From: Thalassotalea euphylliae | GTDB lineage: Bacteria; Pseudomonadota; Gammaproteobacteria; Enterobacterales; Alteromonadaceae | DNA length: 64,000 nt | Direction of reading: 5' to 3' | NCBI RefSeq assembly: GCF_003390335.1 | Contig: NZ_QUOU01000001.1 | Coordinates: 1,984,001 to 2,048,000 of the forward strand | Shown here: positions 19,915-30,068 of the stretch, piece after piece | Layout: each line of letters opens with the position of its first letter | How positions within the stretch are numbered: the first letter of the stretch is position 1 | Program-made: the position numbers and the translations under genes | Notes under the pieces: generated by a model | What the model was told of the DNA's origin: nothing | The model's input: the letters and a program-made list of their open reading frames with translations, nothing else | Database searches by the model: none

Positions 19915-20074
19915 TCTGAATGGTTTACTAAGTAAACGAGCCAAGATTATTTTACTTCTGAATCTATAACGAAGAATTGATTGTGTGAGCCCTTGTTTTT
20001 TTAAGAGCGGCCCGACGACTTAGTCGTCTTACACACCAGTTAATGCTTGTTTTATTTCTAACATCTAAAGAAAT

Positions 20075-20151
<77 letters not shown>

Positions 20152-20310
20152 TCCGAATGGTTTACTAAGTAAACGAGCCAAGATTATTTTACTTCTGAAT
20201 CTATAACGAAGAATTGATTGTGTGAGCCCTTGTTTTTTAAAAGCGACCCGACAGCTTAGTCGTCTTACACACCAGTTAATGTTTGTTTTATTTCTAACAT
20301 CTAAAGAAAT

Positions 20311-20387
<77 letters not shown>

Positions 20388-20823
20388 CCAAGTATTGTAA
20401 CTGTTTTACGTCGGTTACCAGCGACATACCTTTGTTAATAAGCTTGATTGCTATTAGCAAAGTTTTGTTTCATCTCTGTGAAAGCGAGGCGTATGTTAAG
20501 GATACTTCCTGTGATTTGCAACTGCTTTTTTCAATGTTTTTACTGTTCGGTGTAATTGTGAACGATGGGGTGGTTAATTGTTCTAAAATGACTGGTTTTT
20601 TAACGAGTTTGAGCAGTCACCCGCGCATTCTTATATCTCAATTCGTCGCAAAACAGGCTAATCCGGCGAGCTAAAACCTCCTTTAGTTAAGCGCAAATAC
20701 AGTTTTAGAGTTAACATTTTTTCGTTTAGACATCTAAATGCCTGTTGATTGGCAAATCTAATTAGGGTTTAATGAAGCCGTTGCTGAGTTTTTACTTTAA
20801 CGTATTTTAATTTATCAGCAACA
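20388..20823. other. Intergenic region between tRNA cluster and lysine riboswitch
   Basis: No convincing gene. The left part carries the minus-strand tRNA promoter. The right part must hold the plus-strand promoter of the riboswitch-lysC transcript. A weak candidate is TTGCTG at 20781 and TATTTT at 20803, with 16 bases between. Confidence 0.45.
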
Positions 20824-21002
20824 CCAGAAGAGGAGCGATAGCCAGGTAATTAATGTGAGGGTCACTGCCCGTTGAACATTAGTGAGGGGGACTATCGCCG
20901 AGGATTTAGTTTGAGTGGCAAGCTAAATTCGGTCACTAGGGTTGAATCCATAGGGCTGTCACCAGTAACGAGGTAATCGTTAAATAGGTGGAGAGCTTCT
21001 GG
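20824..21002 (+). ncRNA. Lysine riboswitch (L box)
   Basis: The conserved lysine-aptamer boxes appear in order and end to end: CCAGAAGAGG at the 5' side of P1, GAGGGGGACTATCGCCGAGG, then GGGTTGAATCCATAGGGCTGTCACCAG, and finally the closing strand GGAGAGCTTCTGG. The first and last boxes pair (CCAGAAG with CTTCTGG). Beyond the aptamer, AGAGC...GGCTGA can pair with TCAGCC...GCTCT around 21035-21048, a plausible expression platform that senses lysine. It lies 185 bases before the lysC start, exactly where lysine-controlled aspartokinase III genes carry it. Confidence 0.9.
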
Positions 21003-21187
21003 CTGAAAATATCTTGCTTCATTATGCGACAGCATATCCTCAGCCGTGCTCTTCCTTTGTTGTAAATAGTGTTTTGCTATATAGGGAGAACCTTTAATGA
21101 ACATCATCAATAAATTCCATCATATACTCGCTTGGGCTTGTTCAAGCCGTATTTCATCTTCTGACTGGGCAAGTGATTGGGGGATTT

Positions 21188-22537
21188 ATGTCTAATTTTA
21201 CGGTCGCAAAATTTGGTGGTACTAGTGTTGCGAATCATGAGGCTATGAGCCGCTGTGCAACCATTATCAAAAATGATTTGGCAAATCGCGTTGTCGTTGT
21301 CTCGGCAAGTGCTGGTGTTACAAATCATTTAGTGCGTTTAGGGCAGGAAAATGTGCCAGCTTCAGAGCGTACTGAGATCATTGCCAATATTCGTGACATT
21401 CAGCTGAAAATTGTAGAAAAGTTTACACAAACTCATGATCTTACGGTATTTGTTGAGCAAAAGTTGGTTGAGTTGGCTGTTATTGCCGAGCAACAAGCAC
21501 AGCAGCACAGCATAAAAAATGCCGATGAAATATTATCTTTTGGTGAGCAGTTAAGCTCGGCATTGTTTACACAAGTATTGAATGAACTAGGTGTTAGCGC
21601 TCAGTGTTTTGATATTCGCCAAGTGATGAAAACCAATAGTTTATACGGCCAGGCCGTGGTTGATATTGAAGCGTTAAAAGCCAACGCGGTCGAGCATTTA
21701 GCGCCATTCACACAAGACGCCGTTATTGTTACCCAAGGCTTTATTGGGCAAGATGGATTGGGGCATACAACAACACTCGGCCGTGGCGGCTCTGACTACA
21801 GTGCAGCATTAATTGCGGAAGCGCTTGATGCCACTAGCTTGAGTATATGGACTGATGTCGTAGGAATTTTTACTACAGACCCCAGAATTACAGATCAAGC
21901 GCGAGCGATCCCTGAAATTAGTTTTGGCGAAGCCGCAGAAATGGCAACCTTTGGTGCCAAAATATTACACCCGGCAACGTTGATCCCGGCGATGCGCCAA
22001 AATATTCCAGTATTTGTTGGCTCAAGTAAAGAGCCAGATAAAGGTGGCACTTTTATTCAGCAGTCAGTTGCGTCATCTCCCACTTATCGTTCAATTGCGC
22101 TGCGCAGAGAACAGACGTTAGTGACAGTGAAAAGTCCGGCGATGCTTCACGCCAGTGGCTTTCTGGCAAAAGTGTTTGCGATTTTAGCGAAGCACGAGCT
22201 AAGTGTTGATTTGATCACAACCAGTGAAATTAGTGTGGCCTTAACGTTTGATAACCCAACTGGCAGCACGCAGTCGTTGATTAACAATACCGTATTGGCT
22301 GAGCTAGAGCAGCTTTGTGAGGTGTCAGTTGAACATGGCTTGTCACTCGTTGCTGTGATCGGTAATAACCTTCATGCGACGAAAGGCCTTGGCAGTAGCG
22401 TATTTGATAAAATTAACGATTTTAACATTCGCATGATCTGTCATGGCGCCAGTTCAAATAATCTATGTTTTTTAGTGCCCGAGCAAGACGCAAATACTGT
22501 GGTCGAGCAATTACACGATACGCTATTCGCGGCTTAG
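21188..22537 (+). CDS. lysC: Lysine-sensitive aspartokinase III
   Basis: A 449-residue enzyme phosphorylating L-aspartate, the first step of lysine, threonine and methionine synthesis. The N-terminal kinase domain shows VAKFGGTSV (about residues 5-13), the catalytic-loop TTLGRGGSDYSAALIAEAL and the WTDVVGIFTTDPR segment. Two ACT domains follow from about residue 305, giving feedback inhibition by lysine. ATG 21188 is chosen because GGGGGA lies just upstream; an in-frame GTG at 21173 has no such signal. Control is by the lysine riboswitch upstream. Confidence 0.92.
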   Translation: MSNFTVAKFGGTSVANHEAMSRCATIIKNDLANRVVVVSASAGVTNHLVRLGQENVPASERTEIIANIRDIQLKIVEKFTQTHDLTVFVEQKLVELAVIAEQQAQQHSIKNADEILSFGEQLSSALFTQVLNELGVSAQCFDIRQVMKTNSLYGQAVVDIEALKANAVEHLAPFTQDAVIVTQGFIGQDGLGHTTTLGRGGSDYSAALIAEALDATSLSIWTDVVGIFTTDPRITDQARAIPEISFGEAAEMATFGAKILHPATLIPAMRQNIPVFVGSSKEPDKGGTFIQQSVASSPTYRSIALRREQTLVTVKSPAMLHASGFLAKVFAILAKHELSVDLITTSEISVALTFDNPTGSTQSLINNTVLAELEQLCEVSVEHGLSLVAVIGNNLHATKGLGSSVFDKINDFNIRMICHGASSNNLCFLVPEQDANTVVEQLHDTLFAA

Positions 22538-22673
22538 ATAACGGTAAATATCGGCACAGGGAGTGTGACCAAATCAGCTGATAGCCTTATCAATTGCTGA
22601 GGCACAGCAGTAGATAACTCAGAGTAATACTTGTGTTTCAAATCGCGAATAAAGCAAAGCGAGTTAACGGCCA

Positions 22674-23114
22674 TTACTTTAGCTTTGCTTTTGTGGTTGC
22701 CAGCATGTTGTCTAAAGTCTGTTGCAGGCTTTGTATTTCGTTAATAGACAAGCCCATTAACGCACACATAGTTTCTGGAATTTGAGCCGCTTGCGTTTTT
22801 AATTCCCTGCCATGAGGGGTTAGTTGGATATTCACCGAGCGCTCATCTTCACGGCTGCGCTCTCGCGTTAATAAGTCTGATTGCTCCATGCGTTTTAGCA
22901 AAGGTGAGAGTGTGCCAGTATCTAAGTCTAATTGCTGACATAGCTTTTTGATAGGTACGGCTTGCTCTACTTGCCAAAGTGCTAACATCACCAGGTATTG
23001 TGGATAAGTTAAGCCCATTTTTTTTAATAAAGGGCTATACAACTTGGTTAGGTTTTTATTCAAGCTGTATAGCCTGAAGCACAACTGCTTTTCTAGCGTT
23101 AAATGCTCACTCAT
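22674..23114 (-). CDS. MarR/OhrR-type peroxide-sensing repressor
   Basis: A 146-residue winged-helix protein. The N-terminus LEKQLCFRLYSLNK places a cysteine at position 11, matching the reactive cysteine of OhrR proteins that sense organic hydroperoxides. LTYPQYLVMLALW and the recognition part LDTGTLSPLLKRME with wing DERSV are typical of this subgroup. It lies 28 bases downstream of the glutathione peroxidase gene on the same strand, so the repressor probably controls its own operon. A direct ohr gene is not seen nearby. Confidence 0.8.
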   Translation of the reverse strand: MSEHLTLEKQLCFRLYSLNKNLTKLYSPLLKKMGLTYPQYLVMLALWQVEQAVPIKKLCQQLDLDTGTLSPLLKRMEQSDLLTRERSREDERSVNIQLTPHGRELKTQAAQIPETMCALMGLSINEIQSLQQTLDNMLATTKAKLK

Positions 23115-23142
23115 TGTTATTATTTACTTCCTCGCCCATTGA

Positions 23143-23625
23143 CTACAGTAGCGCTTTAATTGCTGGTTCAATGGCTTGTGGCTTGGTGATACTGCCATAA
23201 CGCTGCACCACTTTACCGTCGCGACCTACCAAGAATTTAGTAAAGTTCCACTTGATGCCTTGGCTACCTAAAATACCAGGAGCCGCTTGTTTTAAGTGCT
23301 GATAAAGCGGGTGCGTATTGCCACCATTAACATCAATTTTGGCGAACAAAGGAAATTGAATATTAAAGTTTAAGTCACAGAATGATTTTATTTCCTCGTT
23401 GCTTCCTTTTTCTTGCTCTTTAAACTGATTGCATGGGAACGCCAATACTTCTAAACCCTGATCTTTGTATTTATCGTAGAGTTTTTGCAGTCCTTCATAT
23501 TGAGGGGTAAAACCACAAGCACTCGCAGTATTAACAATCAGTAGTACTTTGCCTTCGTATTCCTTTAGCGAGACTTCTTCGCCGCGGTAATCTTCCGCGC
23601 TGTATTCATAAACGGTTGACGTCAT
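23143..23625 (-). CDS. Glutathione peroxidase (cysteine type)
   Basis: 160 residues. It has the active-site motif NTASACGFTPQY (Cys about residue 37, in place of selenocysteine), then FPCNQFKEQEKG with the second cysteine and KWNFTKFLV with the catalytic Trp/Asn. It belongs to the BtuE-like bacterial peroxidases that reduce lipid and organic hydroperoxides, usually with thioredoxin. It is the first gene of a two-gene operon with the OhrR-like regulator. Confidence 0.9.
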   Translation of the reverse strand: MTSTVYEYSAEDYRGEEVSLKEYEGKVLLIVNTASACGFTPQYEGLQKLYDKYKDQGLEVLAFPCNQFKEQEKGSNEEIKSFCDLNFNIQFPLFAKIDVNGGNTHPLYQHLKQAAPGILGSQGIKWNFTKFLVGRDGKVVQRYGSITKPQAIEPAIKALL

Positions 23626-24094
23626 GTGAGTTCCTTATCTTTAGTGAATTAAACTTTAGTTTTGTGATTTATTATTGTGCAATATTAAGTTGTACGCAAT
23701 ATAAAATAATAAGGTTCAGTCGATATTTAAAAATACACAAAGAAATTCTACACAGCACTTTTTACTTGGTACATGAGTATTCGCTCGTTTTAAGTGTATC
23801 CATTATCGACTTTATCTGTTTGCAAGTTTTTGTTTTTCCGTGTAAATGATGCGTTTTAATTTCTCTTGACATCCAAATGTTTATTGAAATTAATAAAGAC
23901 TATTCAATAAGATAGTTAGTCTGAAAGTCGCATTGGCAGATTTAAAAATACCGATAAAGCCAAAAAGTTAAGATAATTAAAAAGCAGTGCTGATCTATCG
24001 ACGTTTGGTGAATTAGATCGTAATTAATTGAAGCTTGGTAAGTCGAGGTTTAATCAATCGAAGTGATGCTCGTAAATTTTAAAGGAGAGGGGAT
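23626..24094. other. Divergent intergenic region gpx / hydroxyacid dehydrogenase
   Basis: 469 A+T-rich bases with no supported gene. TTGACA at 23865 followed after 17 bases by ATTAAT is a possible plus-strand promoter for the dehydrogenase. Nothing else is recognisable. Confidence 0.4.
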
Positions 24095-24961
24095 ATGGCA
24101 AATGTTGCATTTATTGGGTTAGGGGTAATGGGTTACCCGATGGCAGGGCATCTAGCCAAAGTGGGTCACCAGGTACATGTTTATAACCGTACCACGAGCA
24201 AAGCTCAGCAATGGGTAACAGAATTTGGTGGCGAGTATTTTGAAACACCAGCACTTGCAGCTTCAGGCTGTGAGATTGTGTTCTCGTGTGTAGGCAACGA
24301 CGACGATGTGCGATTGGTGTGCTTGGGAGAAACAGGTGTACTTGCTGGTATGTCGCCGGGCAGTGTGCTTGTTGATCACACCACCGCCTCAGCAGAGCTT
24401 GCGCGAGAATTGGCAAATATTGCTAACCAGCAAGGCGTTGGCTTTTTAGATGCCCCGGTCTCAGGTGGGCAGGCTGGCGCAGAAAATGGCGTGCTGACTG
24501 TCATGCTAGGCGGAGATCAGCAAGTTTACGATAACGCGCAACCTGTGATGGCCGCTTATTCTCGTTTTACGCAGTTAATGGGCGATGTCGGCAGTGGTCA
24601 GCTTGCTAAAATGGTGAATCAAATTTGTATTGCAGGCGTGGTGCAAGGTTTAGCTGAAGCGTTCACCTTTGCTGATAACGCTGGTTTAGATCCAGACCTA
24701 CTCGTTGAGACTATCTCCAAAGGGGCAGCAGGTTCATGGCAAATGGAAAACCGCTATAAAACCATGTTTGCCGGTGAGTATGACTTTGGCTTTGCGGTTG
24801 ATTGGATGCGAAAAGACCTTGCCATTGCATTTGCCGAAGCGAAGAAAAATGGTACTGCTTTGCCGATGACTGAAATGATCGATGGCTTTTATCAAGAAAT
24901 TCAAGCAAAAGGGGGGAGCCGTTGGGATACCTCGAGTTTGATTGCACGCTATAAAAAGTAG
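24095..24961 (+). CDS. 3-hydroxyisobutyrate dehydrogenase family oxidoreductase
   Basis: A 288-residue NAD(P)-dependent beta-hydroxyacid dehydrogenase. It starts with the Rossmann motif FIGLGVMGYPMAGHL. Next come NRT in the cofactor site (suggesting NADPH preference), the substrate motif DAPVSGGQAGAENG (about residues 120-133) and the catalytic lysine in GSGQLAKMVNQ (about 171-180). The closest functional classes are tartronate semialdehyde, 3-hydroxyisobutyrate and succinic-semialdehyde (GLYR-type) reductases; the sequence does not decide between them. The ribosome-binding site AAAGGAGAGG is strong. The gene stands alone. Confidence 0.85.
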   Translation: MANVAFIGLGVMGYPMAGHLAKVGHQVHVYNRTTSKAQQWVTEFGGEYFETPALAASGCEIVFSCVGNDDDVRLVCLGETGVLAGMSPGSVLVDHTTASAELARELANIANQQGVGFLDAPVSGGQAGAENGVLTVMLGGDQQVYDNAQPVMAAYSRFTQLMGDVGSGQLAKMVNQICIAGVVQGLAEAFTFADNAGLDPDLLVETISKGAAGSWQMENRYKTMFAGEYDFGFAVDWMRKDLAIAFAEAKKNGTALPMTEMIDGFYQEIQAKGGSRWDTSSLIARYKK

Positions 24962-25065
24962 CAAGTATTGAAAACAAAAGATGTAGGTTTGTTGTCGAGT
25001 ACCGAGTGAATAGAGCTGAGCGCACATCAATGTCACTCAGCTCAATTTTCATTAAGTTACCGATT

Positions 25066-26511
25066 TTACTGCTGTAAATACTGGTAAAGCGCTTTAAGTA
25101 CCGACATCTTCCCTGCGTTATCTTCATGCTCGTGCACTAGGTTTTCTAGGCGGATCATAAATTCATCGGCGCTGAGTATCCCTTTACCACCAAATTGAAT
25201 TTTGTCTTGGCAGTATTGCTGCCACTTTTGTTTTTCTGCTGCCGATAGCGTGTAAGGATAGTTTCTGGCGCGATAGCGAAATAACATGACTGGCAAGCGC
25301 TCATCCTGAAACTCAAATTGATGTTGTGCCAGCTGTTCTGGCGTTAAGCCATGTAGCACAGCCATTTGTGCTTTATCCGCGGCTGAGAAAAATGCACCGC
25401 CGTAAAGGGCGTGCTCGGCATCAACGGATTCGCTGTCGTCATAGTCTGGGGCAAACACTAGGTTTAGTTTGTCGATGATTTCTCGGTGTTCTTTTAACTT
25501 ACTTAAATTCGCTAAGCATTGTTCACGAGGAATAGCTAACCGAGCTGCGTTTTCCGGCAGTAGTGTTTTTGCTGGTGCAACAACAGGGCACTTGTTTAAA
25601 TGAATCAGCTTTACCGGGATCGGCAGTTCATCTGCTGCTAAATCACTGTAACGCGTGTACAAACGGGTTTTTATTTCATCTGCGTTTAATTCAAATAGGG
25701 GTGAAGGATCACGAGCTAAATCAATCGCTATCACTGCATTTTTATTGGTTGGGTGATAAGCCAATGGTGCAAACCAGCTAGTGCAACCGTGTTGAGAAGA
25801 TATTTTGCTAGAGGTATGGACGACAGGCGTCATGTTGTATACGTCAATTAGCTCTGCGACCTGTTTTTTATTGCGAAGCTCAAATAAAAAGTGATAAAGC
25901 TTAGGCTGTTTTTCTTTAATTAATTTTGCCATCGCAATGGTTGCGTACACATCGCTCATGGCATCGTGTGCTGCTTCATGGCTGATGCCATTGGCAGCCG
26001 TTAATAGCTCCAAACGAAAGCTGACGCGTTCTTCACCGGTATCTTCATCAGTGATTTTCGGCCATTCAATACCTTGAGGGCGCAGAGCATAGCAAGCGCG
26101 TAGCATGTCGATAATGTCCCAACGGCTGTTACCGTTTTGCCACTCCCTTGCATATGGATCGTAAAAATTACGGTAGAGCAGGTAACGCGTTACTTCGTCG
26201 TCAAAACGAATATTATTGTAACCTGCCACACAAGTATTTGGCGTAGTGAATAGTGCGTGAATACGATCGGCAAATTCAGCCTCTGGTAGCCCATCAGACA
26301 TCGCCTTTTGCGGGGTAATTCCAGTTACTAAAGCCGCTTCTGGATTGGGCAGATAATCAGCAGGGGGCTGGCAATAGAAAACTTCCGGCTCGCCAATAAT
26401 GTTTAAGTCTAAATCGGTGCGAATTGCTGCAAATTGCGATGGTTTGTCATATTTAGGGCTTACACCCCAAGTTTCAAAATCGTGCCAAAGAATGGTCGGC
26501 TGGTTGGTCAT
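25066..26511 (-). CDS. sbcB: Exodeoxyribonuclease I
   Basis: A 481-residue 3'-to-5' single-strand exonuclease (E. coli ExoI is 475). The DEDDh exonuclease motifs are visible: WHDFETWGVSP (Exo I) near the N-terminus, GYNNIRFDDEV (Exo II) and HEAAHDAMSDVYA (Exo III with His). The SH3-like and C-terminal helical parts follow (YRARNYPYTL). It acts in mismatch repair and recombination. It stands alone, divergent from the small gene at 26831. Confidence 0.95.
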   Translation of the reverse strand: MTNQPTILWHDFETWGVSPKYDKPSQFAAIRTDLDLNIIGEPEVFYCQPPADYLPNPEAALVTGITPQKAMSDGLPEAEFADRIHALFTTPNTCVAGYNNIRFDDEVTRYLLYRNFYDPYAREWQNGNSRWDIIDMLRACYALRPQGIEWPKITDEDTGEERVSFRLELLTAANGISHEAAHDAMSDVYATIAMAKLIKEKQPKLYHFLFELRNKKQVAELIDVYNMTPVVHTSSKISSQHGCTSWFAPLAYHPTNKNAVIAIDLARDPSPLFELNADEIKTRLYTRYSDLAADELPIPVKLIHLNKCPVVAPAKTLLPENAARLAIPREQCLANLSKLKEHREIIDKLNLVFAPDYDDSESVDAEHALYGGAFFSAADKAQMAVLHGLTPEQLAQHQFEFQDERLPVMLFRYRARNYPYTLSAAEKQKWQQYCQDKIQFGGKGILSADEFMIRLENLVHEHEDNAGKMSVLKALYQYLQQ

Positions 26512-26830
26512 ATGCGAATTATCGTTGTTTTTTAGTCTGTTATGGTCAAAATTACCACAGTTGTTAGTGGTGGAATATGCGTAGATTGACCGATAGTGAT
26601 AGCTGTCACTTTATCATAGTTAACGCTGAAATGGCTTATTCACTTGACTTAATCACTTGAATAGCCTTGAAAGTTATTGCTATAAGTCATGTCAATAGTG
26701 AAATAAAAACGTCATCTTTCGATGTGTAGCTATAGCTTTACGTTATGGGTTGGGTAATTTATGTACATTTTAAATGTTGCAACTTTATTGCATATTAACC
26801 TTGAACTAAGCGCACACGGCAGGAAATATC
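26512..26830. other. Divergent promoter region sbcB / 61-residue gene
   Basis: 319 bases without a gene. It lies between two divergently read genes and must contain both promoters; no clear operator is seen. Confidence 0.5.
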
Positions 26831-27016
26831 ATGGCTCAACAACAACCGTCAAACACAAACGTAGAAACCATTGTTAATCAAATTAACGAAACCTTGCAGC
26901 AATTACCGAAAGTGGTTTCGGCAAAATCTAAGGTGGTTAAACAAGATTTAACGCGTAAATATCAAGTTGAGTTTCTTGGCGGTCAGACGCAACAGTACGT
27001 GCTGGGCTATAACTAA
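26831..27016 (+). CDS. Small conserved-looking protein, 61 residues
   Basis: A hydrophilic protein with ribosome-binding site AGGAAA before ATG and a terminator at 27205. It begins MAQQQPSNTNVETIVNQIN, then an amphipathic helix with a lysine-rich stretch (VVSAKSKVVKQDLTRKY) and a C-terminal QYVLGYN. No family recognised. The good start signal and own terminator support a real gene. Confidence 0.6.
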   Translation: MAQQQPSNTNVETIVNQINETLQQLPKVVSAKSKVVKQDLTRKYQVEFLGGQTQQYVLGYN

Positions 27017-27419
27017 TTCTGCGTTTTTACGTAACGCATCAACTAAAGTAATTGCAAGTTTAGGCTTGTGATAACCAACAATCTTGCTTTTTCTGATGCG
27101 GCTGTTGGCTGTCTGTGAAAGCTGTCCATCTAGAGCACTTCCAGATAAGGCACGTCAAATAAGCCAACCTATATAAGCCAAGTCAGAAAAGATATCCCCA
27201 AACAAAAGAGCAAGCGACATTAATGTGGTTTGCTCTTTTATTTTCTTCTGTTGAGCCACTCAATTTAATACGACGAAAGCCAAACTTTTAACACTATTTT
27301 CCAAGCTTATGCCATGAAGGCACTTAGTTGAAAGCCATTCTGTATTGCGTTATTAATCAAGTTTACCGATTTTGAGTGTATAGAGTGTTTATCACAACTA
27401 CTGCATTGCCTATCTAATA
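27017..27419. other. Intergenic region upstream of IS630 element
   Basis: 403 bases. It contains the terminator of the preceding small gene and otherwise nothing recognisable up to the IS630 left end. Confidence 0.5.
27205..27243 (+). terminator. Rho-independent terminator of the 61-residue gene
   Basis: AAAGAGCAA and TTGCTCTTT form a 9-bp stem, followed by TTATTTTC. The flanking A-run would let it work for minus-strand transcription as well. Confidence 0.75.
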
Positions 27420-28518
27420 CCAATTGAAATAAACATGTGATCTAATAGTTATGATTTTTCAATGATTAGATCATCATGCATCAACCAATAGAATTAAAAA
27501 AACTTGCCCAACAAGAGAGTGATGCGAGAGTCCGAATAAGATTGCTCGCCATTTATCACTTTTCACTCGGCCAAAATAGAGCACAAATAGCTAAATTGCT
27601 TGGTGTTGCTCGCGGTAGTGTTAATAAATGGGTTAATAAGTATCTCTCTGGTGGGCTTAAAGGGCTGCAAACCAAAGTAAATACAGGTAGACCCTCGAAA
27701 CTATCACAAGCGCAACTGAACCAATTGTCAGCATTTGTGTTATCTCATGTCGAAAAAGACAGTGGTGGCAGGCTGATTGGGGAAGATATTCAAAAATTCA
27801 TCGATAAAAAATTTGATGTCTCCTATTCACTGCGCAATATTTACCACTTATTACATGCACTTGGATTTAGTTGGATAACGAGCCGCTCCAAGCATCCTAA
27901 GCAATCCGAACAAGCCCAAGCGGTTTTTAAAAACCTTCCGACTGGAAACGATCCGTAACACTCCATGGCACGTTCAGCCCGAAGACATTGATGTATGGTT
28001 TCAAGATGAAGCGCGTTTTGGACAGCAAAACCAAGTGACAAGATTATGGGCTAAGAAAGGGAGTCGCCCCAGAGTGGTAAGGCAGCAGCAGTTTGACTAT
28101 GGCTATTTATTTGGTGCTGTTTGTCCTTCAACAGGCCAAACCGAAGCGCTAATTACGCCGCTCGTCAATAAAGCGATGATGACAGAGCACTTGTCTCAAA
28201 TATCCAAAGCTACACCTCAGGGTAGACATGCGGTGGTTATCATTGATGGTGCGGGGTGGCATACAATGGATACAGCTAGTCCATTTTCTAATCTTACGCT
28301 AATCAAGTTGCCACCCTATTCACCAGAGCTAAACCCAATTGAGCAAGTGTGGCAATGGTTACGCCAGCACTGTTTATCTAATCGTGTATTCAGCGGGTTT
28401 GATGAAATAGTAGAGCAGGTTTCAGTCGCTTGGAACACATTCATTTCGGATATTGATAGAGTGAAAAAACTTTGTACTCGCGATTGGATTAAAGTGGTCA
28501 GATAATTATTTCAATTGG
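27420..28518 (+). mobile_element. IS630-family insertion sequence
   Basis: 1099 bases bounded by perfect inverted ends CCAATTGAAATAA / TTATTTCAATTGG and flanked on both sides by the TA dinucleotide that this family duplicates. It contains one transposase gene split into two frames. Confidence 0.9.
27476..28505 (+). pseudogene. IS630-family DDE transposase, frame-shifted
   Basis: The first frame (27476-27958) carries the helix-turn-helix part (KLLGVARGSVNKWVNKY). The second (28035-28505, open from about 27924) carries the catalytic DDE core: DEARFG, VIIDGAGWH, and LPPYSPELNPIEQVW. The frames join at GGTTTTTAAAAACC (27922-27935) and need a +1 shift. The run of T and A could be a slippery site, but the canonical -1 heptamer is not in the right phase. 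It is either an inactivating indel or an unusual programmed event. Confidence 0.85.
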
Positions 28519-28916
28519 TATAAGTATTGCGCTCAAATCTACCTCTTTAACTTGGCGTTCAAATTTAGTGCTCTTAAATAGCCCGCCAGAATAAGTAATA
28601 CGCTGAAAAGCTTCGCAAGCTTGCCAATTAATTTTTAGGGTTACCTTTTAAGCATGTAGCTAAACGATTGTAAGTGTCTAATAGCTGGTGCGGTCAAGGT
28701 TTTGATTGTCTTGGCTAAGGGGAAAAGAGCTGATAGGCAAATAGAGAAAAGAAGTCCAGTAGTTGGGTAGGCGGCGCAATAGAGGGCTTGCTAAAAGTAA
28801 AAAGGCGACAAGCATCGCCTTTTTAGGTTGTTCAAATGTGCCTAATAACTAGATTTACGCTAGAAGATAATAGTGAAAAGTGTGAGCTAAAACGCAGCTG
28901 CCAATAACTTATTCAA
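28519..28916. other. Intergenic region downstream of the carboxypeptidase
   Basis: 398 bases without a supported gene. It holds the terminator at 28799-28824; the rest is unremarkable. Confidence 0.5.
28799..28824 (-). terminator. Bidirectional rho-independent terminator
   Basis: AAAAAGGCGA-CAAGCA-TCGCCTTTTT is a hairpin with A and T runs on both sides, placed downstream of the minus-strand carboxypeptidase gene. Confidence 0.8.
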
Positions 28917-30068
28917 CTAATGCAGTTTTTCGTTATTTTTGAGCATAGTTTGCATTAACGTATTGGCTGCATCTTTGGCGAGTTTGTCAATAAAACTTCG
29001 GTCAGTATTATCACCCATTTCGTAAGTGATCGCGTGCACATCAAATTTATCCGCAACGTACTGTTTAAACACGCCCATCTGTGGGTTGTTACCTGGTTTT
29101 TGAATCACGTTAAAATCAGGGTACTGGCTGTCTAGTTTGTTCAACCAGTTATTAACCAAGTAGGGCTGTTGCACACCGTAATCGTTTGGCATGGTATAAA
29201 AAATGTCTTTATGGGTAGAGTGGAAGTCTACGGCCATCGCTACCTTGTCACCGCGAGCCACTAACTCTGTTAGTAACTTATCAACCGCGATAACCTCAGG
29301 TTGTTTGAATTTGTTCCAATCTCGGTTCAAATCAACACCATTGGCGTTGTGACGCCAAAAACCCAATTCAACACCGTCAGGGTTCATATTAGGCACAATC
29401 ACAATATTGTATTGCTGGCGGAAGTAGCGCGCTAACTCACTGTTGCCAAGCAAAGTATCAACAAATGGGAAAAGAGCCATTGCACCTGTGACTTCTGGCG
29501 GGTGTTGGCGGCCAAGCACAACCAACCACTGTTTTACTGCAGGTTGATTGGTAATTATTTGATAGATTGGCTTACCCTTAACGGATTTGCCAATCACCTT
29601 GTGATCAATAAATTCAAATTGACTTAATTCGTTGCCCCAATCGACATAATCTTGGTTGGTGATCAGCTCTTGTCCAGCAATCCACGTAGTTTTTGGGCCG
29701 ATATTAAGTTTGACGTTCATTTTATCATCAACCACTTGGTAATCGACGGCTTGCCAGCTTTCACCATCGTGACTAACTTTTGGATGATAGCGATGCGTTC
29801 CATCTTCAACGGTTAGGGTTAACGTTATTTCTTGTGGTTTCTCACTGATCAATTGGAATGCGTACCAAGGGCTGTTATTTATCGGCTTATTTTCAGGTAA
29901 TAACTTTACGGTTATGCGTTTGTTTTGCTCGTCAATCACACAATTTGTCATTAAGGCGTCTGATGTCGCATTGGGAAAGTCGTTCAAAAGTTGAATTTTG
30001 TTACTTTGACAGGCAAAACTACTTGCCGCAAAAAGTGTGAGCAATGCAGAAGTGACGATTCTTTTCAT
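28917..30068 (-). CDS. M14-family zinc carboxypeptidase, secreted
   Basis: 383 residues. An N-terminal signal peptide (MKRIVTSALLTLFAASSFAC; the cysteine could make it a lipoprotein) is followed by a beta-sandwich domain to about residue 140. The catalytic domain then shows the zinc ligands RQHPPE, LNRDWN and DFHSTH, and a late glutamate in YEMGD. It is of the 'M14-type cytosolic/periplasmic carboxypeptidase' group that trims peptides or peptidoglycan stems. It is divergent from the nhaC-type gene. A supply of D-glutamate from cell-wall peptides for the neighbouring DgcN/DgcA pathway is an attractive but untested link. Confidence 0.85.
   Translation of the reverse strand: MKRIVTSALLTLFAASSFACQSNKIQLLNDFPNATSDALMTNCVIDEQNKRITVKLLPENKPINNSPWYAFQLISEKPQEITLTLTVEDGTHRYHPKVSHDGESWQAVDYQVVDDKMNVKLNIGPKTTWIAGQELITNQDYVDWGNELSQFEFIDHKVIGKSVKGKPIYQIITNQPAVKQWLVVLGRQHPPEVTGAMALFPFVDTLLGNSELARYFRQQYNIVIVPNMNPDGVELGFWRHNANGVDLNRDWNKFKQPEVIAVDKLLTELVARGDKVAMAVDFHSTHKDIFYTMPNDYGVQQPYLVNNWLNKLDSQYPDFNVIQKPGNNPQMGVFKQYVADKFDVHAITYEMGDNTDRSFIDKLAKDAANTLMQTMLKNNEKLH

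Noticed and set aside
20892..21110. A 72-codon minus-strand frame upstream of lysC
   Set aside because: It lies antisense within the lysine riboswitch and its expression platform, and has no ribosome-binding site or family resemblance.
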